From contig CAYFMG010000003.1 in NCBI GenBank assembly GCA_964344155.1, positions 1 to 64,000 of the forward strand: DNA of 64,000 nt. Direction: 5' to 3'. Below the pieces are notes generated by a model. It saw only the letters and a list, made by a program, of their open reading frames with translations. It did no database searches and was not told the DNA's origin. Made by a program: the position numbers and the translations under genes. The stretch comes from UBA6164 sp964344155 (GTDB taxonomy: Bacteria; Patescibacteriota; Gracilibacteria; BD1-5; UBA6164). How positions within the stretch are numbered: position 1 is the stretch's first letter; every line of letters begins with the position of its first letter. Shown piece by piece: positions 20,297 through 30,816 of the stretch.

Positions 20297-21370
20297 TTAA
20301 AATATTTCATATTTTCATCAAGAAGTATTTTTTATTAAATTATTTATTTCCATCATACTTAATTTGAAGTTAAGTGTTGTTATATCTAATCAAGTTTTTA
20401 GTATTAATTCATTTATATTTAAAGAGTCTGTAATTAATGTATTGTATATTTCTTCTTCTAATTTATCATTAAATATTATTTTTCTTTGTTTGGTATTTTG
20501 TTTGTTTAATATATTGTACTCTTCTAAAATATCATTGCTTTGTGTTGTTATCTTAGCATTTCAGTTTTTTATTAAATCATTACATCATTCACTACTTGTT
20601 TTAAATATATCTCAAGGTATAGCAAATAAGTCTTTTCACATATCTAGAGCTAGATTTGATGTAATAATTGTTCATGATTTTTTAGCAGCTTCAACTACAA
20701 GGACTCATACAGATAATCCTGCTACTATTTCGTTTCTTACAGGAAAATTATAAGGATTTCATACTTCTCATATTGGAAAAATAGAAACAACAGCTCATCA
20801 ATCCAATACTATATCATCATATAGTTTTTTGTTTTTTACTGGGTAATCTACATCAATTCATGTTCATATAACAGAAATAGTTTTATTTTGATTATTTAGT
20901 GCTGTTAAGTGTGCATGAGTATCACATCAAGCTGCTCATCAAGAGACTATAGTGAAATAATTTGATATTTCTCAAACTATTTTTTCTATAGCTTTTTCTC
21001 AATAAAAACTTATTTTTCTAGATCCTACAACACTAAATTTTGGAGAGTTATCTATTTCTCACCTTAAATAAAACAGGTATGGAGGATTTGCTATTTGTTT
21101 TAATAAATCAGGGTATTTAGGGTCTTTTATAGTAATTATCTCTACAGATCTATTTTCTAAATTTTGTTTAATTTTAGCTATACTATACTTATTTTTATTC
21201 TCTAGAATAAAATCAATTTGTTTAGGAGTAAAACCAAAAGTATATAGAGTACTTGAATCAAGATTTTCATAAAAATCTTTATAATTTTCATTATCTTCAA
21301 ATATAATATGTAGTTTCTTTTGGTTTAATCAAATTTTATGTAATAGTGCTAAGTAATTTTTTTCATTCAT
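20297..21370 (-). CDS. dprA: DNA processing protein DprA
   Basis: The 357-aa DprA/Smf protein loads RecA on incoming ssDNA in transformation. Seen: N-terminal helical region with LLHKIGLNQKKL, Rossmann-like domain with NPPYLFYLRGEID, VVGSRKISFYG, SGGAAGCDTHAH, GTGIDVDYP, FPVRNEIVAGLS and VEAAKKSGT, DIFKTSSEGCNDLI, then a C-terminal DML1-like winged helix. These match DprA in order and spacing. With type IV pili nearby it suggests natural competence, known in CPR as a nucleotide-salvage route. Most motif glycines are TGA. Confidence 0.95.
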
Positions 21371-21438
21371 AAAAAAAACACTTACATAAAATAATATACA
21401 CATACTATATACATAAGTATTTTTTAGTCAAATTTTTT

Positions 21439-22380
21439 TTATAATTTTATTTCATTAGTATCATTAGTTTTATTTTCATCTTTAAGTCTTAGATAGAATA
21501 TATAAGTAAAGACAATCATATAAACAGATATTGTTGTACTTACTAAATTATTTATAAATCATTTTAATAATTCAGTTGTTAAAGAAAATTGAGAAGCTAA
21601 GGCTGTAAAAGCATCTAAACTATCAATTCACTCATAATCAATTCATCATATAAATAAAGAAAATGTTCATAATACAATTCAAGCTATAAGTACTGTGATA
21701 AGTCATGTAAGTAAGAAGTTTCAGGCAATTCTCCACCAGTTGTTTTCAGTGATATTTATAGAAAGCCAAAAGTCTTTTTTTGTAAATGAGTTTTCTTCTA
21801 CACTATTATATATAGCAAAAGCAGCTCTTATTCATCTATAAATAGCTAAAACAATAAATAATGTAGTTCATAGTCACATAAGTACTACTCAAGTTTTTTC
21901 TATTAAGCTTACTGGTCATAGCTCATTAGCTCATGCTATAAATGTTAGTCATCATACTATAAATAACAAAGCTGGAATCATTGCTACGTAAACAAATATA
22001 TACCAGTATATTTTAAAAGAGCTAAATATTTTTGAAAAACCATAGAATATATTTTCTTTTATATTTATTTTTTCTTCTTGAGTTGCCTGTTTTATTCATT
22101 TTATAGTTCAAAGAAATACTCATATATAAAGTATTAAATACACTATAAATATTATTATTCAAACAGCTATCGAGATAATGAAGTTTGCACTACTTAATAA
22201 AGATAAAGAATCTCATGCTAGTATGCTTGAAAATATTAGGTGCATTATAAATGTAAAGATTAATACTACAAAAATAATATTATATATGAATATGGGCATA
22301 AAAATTCAATAGAAATTTTTTCTGAATAAACTGTATGATTGTCCTATTCTGTCTAGTACTTTTTCTTTAGCTTGAAACAT
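21439..22380 (-). CDS. Polytopic membrane protein of unknown function
   Basis: The 313-aa product has a short cytoplasmic N-terminus (MFQAKEKVLDRIGQSYSLF) and about six transmembrane helices separated by short loops, resembling the DUF/GPDP-membrane-domain class seen in many Firmicutes-like and CPR genomes. The conserved-looking region RGIRAAFAIYNSVEE with TKKDFWLSI between helices is notable. No enzymatic motif is visible. It is transcribed toward dprA, perhaps as part of the same operon (68-nt gap). A terminator precedes it at 22400. Confidence 0.65.
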
Positions 22381-22399
22381 AGTAAAATATTTAAAAAAA

Positions 22400-22437
22400 T
22401 AAAAACAAGAATATTTTAATTATATTCTTGTTTTTGT
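22400..22437 (-). terminator. Terminator of glyS
   Basis: The stem AAAAACAAGAATAT / ATATTCTTGTTTTT lies directly after the glyS stop. Confidence 0.75.
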
Positions 22438-22442
22438 AAATT

Positions 22443-23825
22443 TTATTTAAGTTTTTCTTTTATAAAATCATTTAATTTTTCTATTTCAACTAGTTCTTGT
22501 TCCATAGAGTCTCTAAATCTAACTGTAACTTTTCCTTCTTCGTAATTATTTGAATCAACTGTTACGCAAAATGGTGTTCATATTTCATCCATTCTAGCAT
22601 ATCTTTTACCAATAGAACCTACTTCATCATATTCACATACAAAGTCTTCTGATAATTTAGCGTATACTTCTTTTGCTAGATCTCCTATTTTTTTAACTAC
22701 TGGTAGTACTCATACTTTTATAGGTGCTACTTTTGGATCAAATTTTAGGTAAGTTCTTTCTTCTTCTACAGTATAAGCATCACATATAGCTGCTAGAGTA
22801 ACTCTTCATAATCACATAGCTGGCTCTATAACATATGGTAAGAATTTTTTATTATTTACAGCGTCAAAATAGCTTAAATTTTGTTTTGATTCTCTCATAT
22901 GTGCTCATAAATCATAATCAGTTCTATTTGCTAGAGTTTCTATTTCTCACCATCCAAATGGATATTTATAATCAAAATCTCCTGCTTCTTTTGAGTAATG
23001 AGGCAATTCTTCCTTTTTAATTGGTGAAAATCTAATATTTTCTTTATTTAATCAAATTACTTCAGTAAAAAATCTTTCAGATTCATTTTTCCATAATTTA
23101 AAAGCCTCATCATCCTCTCATGGAGTAACAAAATATTCTATTTCCATTTGTTCAAACTCTCTTGTCCTAAATATAAAATTACCAGGAGTTATTTCATTTC
23201 TAAAACTTTTACCTACTTGAGCTATACCAAAAGGTAGTTTTCTTCTACTTGTTCTAGCAACATTTGCAAAATCTACAAATTGTCATTGAGCTGTTTCAGG
23301 TCTTAGGTATGCTTGAGCTGAAGAATCTTCAGTAACTCATAAAAAAGTTTTTAGCATTAGATTAAATTTTTTTATTTCAGTAAAATCTTTTGCTTCACAA
23401 TCTGGACATGCTATTTCTAACTCTTTTACTATTTCATCAAGTCTTTTTGTATCTGTTTTATCTCAAGCATATCATTCTGGTTCACTAGCTTCTCAAGACT
23501 CTATTTTATTATCTACTAATTTATCTGCTCTCCATCTAGCTTTACATCATTTACAATCCATTAATGGATCAGCAAAACCTCATACATGTCCTGAAGCCTC
23601 CCATACTTTTGGATTCATTATTAAAGAACAATCTATTAGCATATTATCTGTTCTTTTTTGAATAAATTCTTTTAACCATAGATTTTTTATATTTTCTTTC
23701 AATAGTGATCCATATGGTCAATAATCCCAGCTATTAGCTAAACCACCATATATTTCAGATCCTGGATATACAAAACCTCTATTTCCACATAGATTTACTA
23801 TATCTTTCATTTCAACTTTTGTCAT
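22443..23825 (-). CDS. glyS: Glycyl-tRNA synthetase (single-chain type)
   Basis: The 460-aa class II synthetase belongs to the eukaryote/archaea-like alpha2 type. Seen: N-terminal NLCGNRGFVYPGSEIYGGLANSWDYGPYG (split motif region), the zinc-binding cluster CKGCKAR with later CPDCEAKD, motif 2 KSFRNEITPGNFIFRTREFEQME, and the anticodon-binding domain with KVGVLPVVKK. Length is typical. It charges the tRNA-Gly species, including, by inference, the UCA-anticodon tRNA that makes TGA glycine in code 25; that tRNA is not in this window. Several of its own glycines are TGA. Confidence 0.95.
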
Positions 23826-23897
23826 TTTAGTATTATTGTTATAAAAATAAAAAGACCTTAAGACAATATGATCTTTTTAGATTTTGTCAATTTTATT

Positions 23898-25508
23898 TTA
23901 TATCTTATAATTCTCATTTATGTATATTTTATTAAAAGCATTAGCTAGAGCTTTTAATAAAGCTACTTCTGTGTCATTATCTCTACCTATTCATATAATA
24001 TTTTCTCAAGAGTCTTTGTTCATTATTTCTATCATAGTTTCTGCTTTTGAACTAGATCCTGATGTTTCTGATTGAGAGCTATATTTTCAAACATTGTATC
24101 ATGGTATTTTGTCTGATAAATATTCTTTTAATGACATAAAAACAGTTTCTCATTCTAGTTCTATACTTTGTTCTCAAAATATTTCTCCATCAAATATTAC
24201 AGATATATTTTCTGAGTTTTCAAGCTTTGTTTTTGAATAGTCATTTATTTTTATGGGACTTCTGAATTCAAAATAAAGATCTAGTAATTCATTATTAGTT
24301 AATCATTTATATCTACCTGTTTCTTTCATGCGGCTTTTTAAAAACTCATCTAGTTCTCTTTTATCTTCAAAAGAACAAAAGTATCATTGTTTATTAATAA
24401 TATCAATAGCTAGATTTCAACCAGAGTTTGGTCAATATACAAATGAGATTTCTCATCATACAACTTCAGGATCAAAAGGTTGATATACAGTTGGATTTTT
24501 TAGCATAGCTCTAGTATGTCAACCAGAAGTATGTTTCATAGCATTTTCTCATACGATTGGATAATTTGGTTGTACTGGTAACATTATATTAGAAACAAGA
24601 TTAGAAACTCTTGTTATTTCTGAAGCGTTTATATGATCTATATTAAATTTATTATCAAGAGATGTTTTCATACGAGTAACGACTTGATTTAGATCAGCAT
24701 TACCAGCTCTTTCTCATACTCAATTAATTGTTCATTCTATTTTTGATATTCAAGTTCAGTCAAGAACTGCTGCTATACTATTATCAACTGCTGTTCATAG
24801 GTCATTATGATTATGTACAGAAAAAACAAAGCTATTATTAGGAAATTTTCTTTCCATGATTTTTCTATGTCTAATTGCTTTGTCTACATAATATTCATCT
24901 TTATTATTATATTTATCTTGTCATCATATAGTGTCTGGTAAATTAAAGTATGTAGCTCAGTTTTCTGCTGCCGTAATCATTGCTTCTGTACAAAAATCAA
25001 AATCGTTTCATACTTTTGAATATCCTTCTGGAGAAAACTGTACAATTAATCACATGTCAGAAGCTAATTTAGAAAATTTAGCAATATCTTTTAATGCTTG
25101 TTCATTAGATATTTTTTTTCATATACTAGCTTCTCTTAGATTTGGATCAACAGGAAAATATATATGAAAAAATCATTTATTTATTTTTGATACAGCTTCT
25201 AGTGATTTAAGGGTTGCATCTACTTGAAAATCAACCATTTGTGTTAATCATCATACTATAGTTGATATTTCTCATGATTCTACCATTTGTGCTACCTCAG
25301 ATACTCTCCATCATTCATGTTTTGAAGATGAAGGAAATCCTACTTCGCATATATCAAAACCTATACTATCAAGTCCTCTAACTATATTAAAATAATCTTT
25401 ATCATTTTCTATTCATGCTCATGGGCATTGGTGACCATCTCTTAAAGTAGTATCAAAAAGAATTATTTCTTTTCTTCAGTCAGATCATATTACTTCATTG
25501 TTATTCAT
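23898..25508 (-). CDS. leuA: 2-isopropylmalate synthase (LeuA-type)
   Basis: The 536-aa DRE-TIM metallolyase condenses acetyl-CoA and 2-ketoisovalerate in leucine synthesis, as judged from the family and from the leucine attenuator upstream. Seen: IILFDTTLRDGHQCPGA (DTTLRDG signature), CEVGFPSSS, VHNHNDLGTAVDNS (HNHND metal ligands), GTINGVGERAGNADL. A C-terminal regulatory domain of about 130 residues follows. The usual Q-S-P is Q-C-P. Other DRE-TIM enzymes (homocitrate or citramalate synthase) cannot be excluded by eye. No leuBCD neighbours are visible. The leader 40 nt upstream controls it. Confidence 0.88.
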
Positions 25509-25528
25509 TTTACACAAAAATTACTTAT

Positions 25529-25567
25529 TAAAAAACTCTCTTAGGTCTATTTATACCTAAGAGAGTT
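25529..25567 (-). terminator. Attenuator terminator of leuA (segments 3:4)
   Basis: A perfect 13-bp stem AACTCTCTTAGGT / ACCTAAGAGAGTT with an 8-nt loop is followed by a U-run on the minus strand, ending about 20 nt before the leuA start. It lies inside the leader transcript, so it must be conditionally read through. Confidence 0.88.
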
Positions 25568-25594
25568 ATGAGATTTTTATTCACTTTAAAACTA

Positions 25595-25617
25595 CTCTTA
25601 GGCTTTATCCTAAAAGT
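25595..25617 (-). promoter_or_regulatory. Attenuator hairpin 1:2 with antiterminator potential
   Basis: On the minus strand, segment 1 (CTTTTAGG, within leader codons 12-14) pairs with segment 2 (CCTAAGAG). Segment 2 is also perfectly complementary to segment 3 of the terminator (CTCTTAGG). The two folds exclude each other. Extended 1:2 pairing reaches 10 bp with one G-U. Confidence 0.85.
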
Positions 25618-25649
25618 AATAATAAAGATGTATTAAAAACTGTTCTCAT
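25605..25649 (-). CDS. leuL: Leucine leader peptide
   Basis: The 14-codon ORF (ATG AGA ACA GTT ... TAA) encodes MRTVFNTSLLLLLG, with five consecutive Leu codons (TTA TTA TTA CTT TTA) at positions 9 to 13. A ribosome stalled on these codons for lack of charged Leu-tRNA would occlude segment 1, free segment 2 to pair with segment 3 and prevent the terminator. It follows a TTGACA/TATTTT promoter by about 30 nt and has no Shine-Dalgarno, like most native genes here. Too short for an automatic gene caller. Translation is inferred from the sequence logic. Confidence 0.85.
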   Translation of the reverse strand: MRTVFNTSLLLLLG

Positions 25650-25677
25650 TTTTTTATTGTTATTGTTTAACGCAGAT

Positions 25678-25705
25678 AAAATATCTGAAAATTCTTTTTT
25701 GTCAA
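25678..25705 (-). promoter_or_regulatory. Promoter of the leu leader, with overlapping palindrome
   Basis: On the minus strand, TTGACA and TATTTT are separated by 16 bp. The -10 is inside the inverted repeat CAGATA-N3-TATCTG (25673-25687), which could be an operator. The -35 lies 6 nt after the stop of the upstream gene. Confidence 0.7.
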
Positions 25706-25710
25706 ATTTT

Positions 25711-25893
25711 TTAATTTTTATAATAATTAAAAATAATTCTAGAGTTTTGTTTTACTGTCTCAATTAGTTTTTTTACTCAATTATGTAAATACATAAAATT
25801 TTCTTTTGTTAGTAATAAGTCATCTCTAGTTGGAGGTAAGCATCCTGAACTTTCTTCTGATTTTATTTTTTCTTCAGGTGTCATTATGTTCAT
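25711..25893 (-). CDS. Small hypothetical protein
   Basis: The 60-aa product contains MTPEEKIKSEESSGCLPPTRDDLLLTKENF and a C-terminal helix. One TGA glycine marks it as native. A second ATG, 3 codons later, is possible. It lies 20 nt downstream of the chorismate mutase gene and is probably cotranscribed. It ends next to the leu leader promoter. No function can be assigned. Confidence 0.6.
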
Positions 25894-25913
25894 ATTTTTC
25901 TATTAAAATATAA

Positions 25914-26183
25914 TTATTTTTCTATCTCTAAGGCTTCTTTATGTACTCTTTCCCAGATATCTCTGATAAATTCCTCTGATAGTCATAGTCTTTTTCAGGC
26001 TTCTATGTTTTCTGCTAATAATTTTTGCCATCTATCTTCTTGTAGAGGCTTTATTCAGTGTTCTTTTTTTAGTTTTCATACTTCAAAAACTATCTCAAAT
26101 CTTCTTTTAAAAAGATATAATAATTCTTTATCAAGAGTATCTATTTGTTCTCTATAATTTTCTAATCTTTCATTGTGCTCCAT
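25914..26183 (-). CDS. aroQ: Chorismate mutase (AroQ type)
   Basis: The 89-aa all-helical protein converts chorismate to prephenate toward Phe and Tyr. It shows the AroQ pattern: LENYREQIDTLDKELLYLFKRR at the N-terminus (catalytic-type Arg near residue 11 and RR at residues 29-30), then VGKLKKEHGI with the catalytic-type Lys, and the last helix LSEEFIRDIWERVHKEA. Length is exact for a monofunctional domain. The family's late Gln/Glu is uncertain by eye. It lies 15 nt downstream of the SLH-protein gene. No other shikimate genes are in the window. Confidence 0.85.
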
Positions 26184-26198
26184 ATTTTATTTTTAATA

Positions 26199-26909
26199 TT
26201 ATAATGCTTCATCAGTGTACTTTTTCTTTTTCTCTTCTTCTAATCTTTTCTTAGCTTCTTCTGCTTTTTTAGCTTTTATCTCTATATCTTTTCTAATTGT
26301 AGTATCAGCTACTTGAAATACCCATCCTCTAGTTGCATTTGTATTAAAATCAGTAAATGGTTCTATTACTTTTTTTTCTATAGCATATTCTACTACTTGT
26401 TCTTGCCAGTTTTTATCACTATCTGGATCCATTTTATAATCAAAACCTATAGCTTTTATAAGCATTGCTATTGTTTCAGATTTAGTTATTTTATCTTCTG
26501 GTCTAAAAGTTTCATTTTTAGATATTAAATCATTATCTACAAGTACTTCTACATTTCTACAAGCCCATCAGTTTGGTTTTGTATCAGATAGATCTTTAAA
26601 AAGATTATCACATTTCCCTTTTTTTTCTAGTTTCGCTACTCATCTAGCTACTGCAGCTATTTCTTGTCTTAATACATGACTATCAAGCATGTATTTTTTA
26701 GGATCACTACTACGATCATTTATTATTTTTTGTTTTGCTAAACTGTTTGCTGATTCAAGCTCAGTTTTATTATCAACAACTGCTGTTGTCATTATAGTTA
26801 TTTCTCAGTTTCTAAGTCTATCATCTGTATTTTCAGGATCATAGATAGCAAAAGAAACTGCTCATGAAATAGATACTATAGCTATAGAAGAAAGTACTTT
26901 ATTAAACAT
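26199..26909 (-). CDS. Secreted SLH-domain protein
   Basis: The 236-aa protein has a signal peptide (MFNKVLSSIAIVSISGAVSFA) and SLH-type repeats: YMLDSHVLRQEIAAVARGVAKL with CDNLFKDLSDTKPNGWACRNVEVLVDNDLI, then FRPEDKITKSETIAMLIKAIGFDYK with NWQEQVVEYAIEKKVI. SLH modules anchor proteins to secondary cell-wall polymer. The two cysteines flanking the second unit could form a disulfide. The C-terminus is a charged helix. Likely cell-surface structural or anchoring role. Confidence 0.85.
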
Positions 26910-26962
26910 AGTTTTTAAAATTATATATTAAGTGATTTTTAGTATAATAAAATAGAATATTT

Positions 26963-26999
26963 ATGCAAGAAAAAAACCTGAATTAAATCAGGTTTTAAA
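26963..26999 (-). terminator. Terminator of htpX
   Basis: The stem AAAACCTGA / TCAGGTTTT is followed by T-rich sequence, immediately after the htpX stop. Confidence 0.75.
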
Positions 27000-27000
27000 A

Positions 27001-27912
27001 TTATATTCTTAATTCTTCTAGAGCTTTTATTCTATCATCAAGTGGTGGATGAGATGAAAATAATGCCATAAGTCATCATTTCCCTTTTGTTGATATTTTC
27101 ATTGTTGCTAGTTTTGAATCATCTCAAGCTGCCATATTTTGCATTTGTTTTAAAGCTTCTAATCATACTATCATTTTTTCTTTACCTACAAATCTTACAC
27201 TTCCTGCATCTGCTTTAAACTCTCTGTATCTACTAAACCACATAGTTATCATAGATGCTAGTATACCAAATACTATTTCAAAGAATATAGCTATTCAGAA
27301 ATAAATCCATCCTCATCATTCACTTTCTCATTTTGTTATAAAATTTTCAACTATTCAAGCAAGAACTCTAGATATAAATATAACAAATGTATTTAATACT
27401 CATTGTAATAGAGTCATAGTAACCATATCTCAGTTTAATACATGAGCCATTTCATGTCATATTACTCATTCTATAGCCTTTTTATCCATTAAATCTAATA
27501 ATCCAGATGATACAGCCACAAGAGAAGAGTTTTTACTTGCTCAAGTTGCAAATGCATTTGGTTCAGCTGAGTTATAGAATCATACTTCAGGTAATTTTAT
27601 ATTATTTCTTTCTGATAAATCTTTAACTACATCAAATACTACTTTTTGTTTTTCATCTAAATCATAATATTTATCTACTCATACTATTTGTACTCAATAA
27701 GCTCTTTTTGCCATCCATTTTGACATAGCCAAACTTATAAAAGATCAACCAAAACCAAATATCAAAGCAAATATAAGTAATCAAGTATAACCTCATCACA
27801 TGTATGCTGTTATATTGATCCCAAAAAACTTTTCTATAAGCATTATAACTGCTGTTAATACAACAATTATGGCTAAGTTTGTTACTAAAAATAGAAATAC
27901 TCTTTTAAACAT
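27001..27912 (-). CDS. htpX: HtpX-family membrane zinc metalloprotease
   Basis: The 303-aa M48 peptidase degrades misfolded membrane proteins. Seen: two N-terminal transmembrane helices, VYYDLDEKQK-VFDVVKDLSERNNIKLPEV, PNAFATGASKNSS, zinc ligands in IGHEMAHVLNGDM (HExxH variant H-E-M-A-H; the Gly is TGA), two further transmembrane helices, and EFKADAG giving the third ligand (Glu), ending with SSHPPLDDRIKALEEL. All match HtpX. It follows the truncated polA by 35 nt and is likely cotranscribed. Confidence 0.95.
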
Positions 27913-27947
27913 TTTTATTAAAGTTAGTTTTAAAATACATTCTCATT

Positions 27948-29294
27948 TTATAGAGATAAACTTGTTTGTCAAAAATTATTTTCTTGTTTTTCTCATTCTG
28001 TATTATCTAAAAATAAATCAATTATTTCTAGGTCATATTTTATGTTATGTCAGATTATAAGTATATCTAAATCAAATATTTTGCTTAGAAAGTCTTTTAA
28101 ATCATTATCCTCTACTCTATTTCAATTATGAAGTCTGTTTATATAAAATATATTTTCATTATCTATATAAATACTTACTCATACTAGTTCAGCTTCTATT
28201 ATATCTAAAGCTGTTGTTTCTGTATCAAGACTTATTTCTTTTGTTGTTTTAATTTTCTCATATAATTCATTTAATCAATCTTTGTCTGTTATAGTTTGTA
28301 CTTTTAGTCATAAGTCTTTCCAAATTTTACTTTTTACTTCTTTTTGTTCACCTATTAGACTATTGAATTCTAACTCTCTAAAAAAATCTTTTACTTTTTC
28401 GTTTAATAATTCTTCTGGTTTGAACTTAAAGTCTTCCAACTCAAATTTTTTGCTTACTATTCAATCTCAAGCTACTTCATCTATAAGTAAGTTTTTATCT
28501 AAGTCTATATTTAATTCTATAGTAGCAAGGCGTTTACTTAAAAACGCATCTTCTTTTGAGTTAATTAATTTTTCAAATGTTTTTCATTTAAAGCATGATT
28601 GCAGGCTTTTTCCATAATCATTAAAGTTTTTTTCTCATGATTCTATTTTTTCCGCTTCTTTATATATTTCCTCTACACTTCATATATTATTTATTAGTTC
28701 TATTGCTTTTTTGGGTCAAAATCAATCTATTCATGGTATATTATCAGCCTTATCTCATACTATTGCTAGGTAATCAATAATCATTTCAGGTTTTACTCAA
28801 AATTTTTCTTCTGCAAGTTCTCTATTAAATACTCTTTTTTTCATTGTATCATATACTGATACATTATTTGTTATCAAGCTATATAAATCCTTATCTCAAG
28901 ATAGTATATATATATCATTATAGCTTTGTTTTCATAGTTTTGTAGCTAGTGTTCATATAACATCATCAGCTTCATATCACTCTACTTCTATTATATCTAT
29001 TCACATTAATCATATCATTTTTTCTATGTCTGATATTTGAGTTCTTAGATTGTCAGGCATTCTATCTCTTGTTGCTTTATAGTCAGCGTATATCTCGTGA
29101 CGAAAGTTTTGTCATTTAGCATCCTTTATAAATATTAGATAATCAGGATTTTGTTTTACAAGGCTTTCTACAAAAAACTTTGCCATACCAAATATTGCAT
29201 TTACTATTTTTCCATCTTTTGTTGCAAATTCAGGTAGCGCAAAAAACATTCTGTATATAAAACTATTCCCATCTATCAAAAATATTTTCTTCAT
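27948..29294 (-). CDS. polA: DNA polymerase I N-terminal region (5-prime exonuclease plus partial 3-prime exonuclease), lacking the polymerase domain
   Basis: The 448-aa product contains the complete FEN-like 5-prime nuclease domain (IFLIDGNSFIYRMFFA at the start, then the Asp clusters GYEADDVIG and SGDKDLY, and VGDKADNIPGI with the helix-hairpin-helix GFGPKKAIELI), then a DEDD exonuclease-like domain with motif I SLDTETTALD and motif II GHNIKYDLEI. It stops 24 residues later, before motif III, and has no polymerase domain (normally about 400 aa). Either the gene is truncated, or the lineage carries the polymerase part elsewhere. No polymerase remnant is visible downstream; htpX follows. Confidence 0.85.
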
Positions 29295-29349
29295 GATTTT
29301 TTATTATTTTGTAACTATTTTATAGTATCTTTATTTTGTATTTTGTAAA

Positions 29350-29386
29350 GAAAAAAGAGTTTTTTAAAAAACTCTTTTTTAATACC
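29350..29386 (-). terminator. Terminator of ahcY
   Basis: The stem AAAAAAGAGTTTTTT / AAAAAACTCTTTTTT lies directly after the ahcY stop. Confidence 0.75.
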
Positions 29387-30779
29387 TATAATGATCAGGT
29401 TTATATGGTCCTTCAACTGGTATACCTAGGTAATCAGCTTGATCTTGAGTAAGTTTAGTTAATTTTACTCATAGTTTATCTAAATGTAATCTTGCTACTT
29501 CTTCATCTAGTTTTTTTGGTAGGATATGTACTCCTAGATCTAGATTATTGTTATATAATTCTATTTGAGCAAGTACTTGGTTTGTAAAACTGTTACTCAT
29601 AACAAAACTTGAGTGACCAGTTGCACAACCAAGATTTACAAGTCTACCTTCAGCTAGTACAAAAATTTCATGCCCATCATCAAATATATATTTATCTACT
29701 TGCGGTTTAATATTAAGTCTTTTTACTCAGTCAAAACCATCAAGTTTAGCCATTTCTATTTCATTATCAAAGTGACCTATATTACTTACTATAGCTTGAT
29801 CTTTCATATTTTTCATATGTTCTAGAGTGATTATATCTTTGTTTCATGTTGTAGTTACATAAATAAGAGCATCATCTAAACAATCTTCTATAGTTTTTAC
29901 TTCAAATCATTCCATAGCAGCTTGTAGTGCACATATTGGATCTACTTCAGTTACTACTACTCTTGCTCAGAAATTTTTAAGAGCTTGAGCGCATCATTTA
30001 CCAACATCTCAGTATCCACATACAACAGCCATTTTACCTGCTATCATTACATCAGTTGCTCTTTTTATACCATCAATTAATGATTCTCTACATCCATATA
30101 GGTTATCAAATTTTGATTTAGTTACACTATCATTTACATTTATAGCTGGGAATAATAATTTTCCTGCATCCATTATTTGATATAATCTATGTACTCATGT
30201 AGTTGTTTCCTCTGATACCCCCTTTATTTGTTTTGATAATCTAGTCCAGTAAGTATTATCTTTAGCGTAATCTTCTTTTAATACAGCCATTAAGTAAGCT
30301 TCTTCTCATTCGTATTCTTTATCTAGTAAACTTGGATCAGCTTCTACTTCTACTCATCTATGTACCATCAATGTAGCATCACCTCCATCATCAAGTATCA
30401 TATTTGGACCACCTTCAAAATTAAAAGTTTGTCTTAGTGTCCACCAATATTCTTCTAGTGTTTCACCCTTCCAGGCAAAAGTTGGTATTCATGCTTCTAC
30501 CATAGCTGCTGCAGCATGATCTTGAGTTGAGAATATATTACAACTTGCCCATCTTAATTCTGCTCATAAAGCTACTAGTGTTTCCATAAGTACAGCTGTT
30601 TGAATTGTCATGTGTAAACTTCAAACTATTTTTGCTCCAGCTAGTGGTTTTTCTTGTCCATACTTTTCTCTTGCTGCCATTAAACCAGGCATTTCTTGTT
30701 CAGCTATATCTAGCTCTTTCCTACCAAAGTTAGCTAAACTTAAATCAGCTACTTTGTAGCTATTTTCTTTGTAATCCAT
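29379..30779 (-). CDS. ahcY: S-adenosylhomocysteine hydrolase
   Basis: The 466-aa NAD-dependent enzyme splits S-adenosylhomocysteine into homocysteine and adenosine, relieving methyltransferase inhibition. Seen: N-terminal ALAG-like AGAKIVGSLHMTIQTAVLMETL, QDHAAAAM, LDDGGDATLMVH, NVNDSVTKSKFDNLYGCRESLIDGI, NAD-binding AVVCGYGDVGKGCAQAL, and C-terminal IGHFDNEIEMA and KPDHYRY. Full-length. The adjacent PfkB kinase at 30817 may phosphorylate the released adenosine. Several essential glycines are TGA. Confidence 0.97.
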
Positions 30780-30816
30780 TTTTTTTTATAGTTAGGTATT
30801 AATGTATTTTATTATT

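Noticed and set aside
20364..20753. A 129-codon plus-strand frame
   Set aside because: It is the complementary strand of dprA, whose Rossmann motifs are complete in the minus frame.
28282..28617. A 111-codon plus-strand frame
   Set aside because: It is the shadow of the truncated polA gene on the minus strand.
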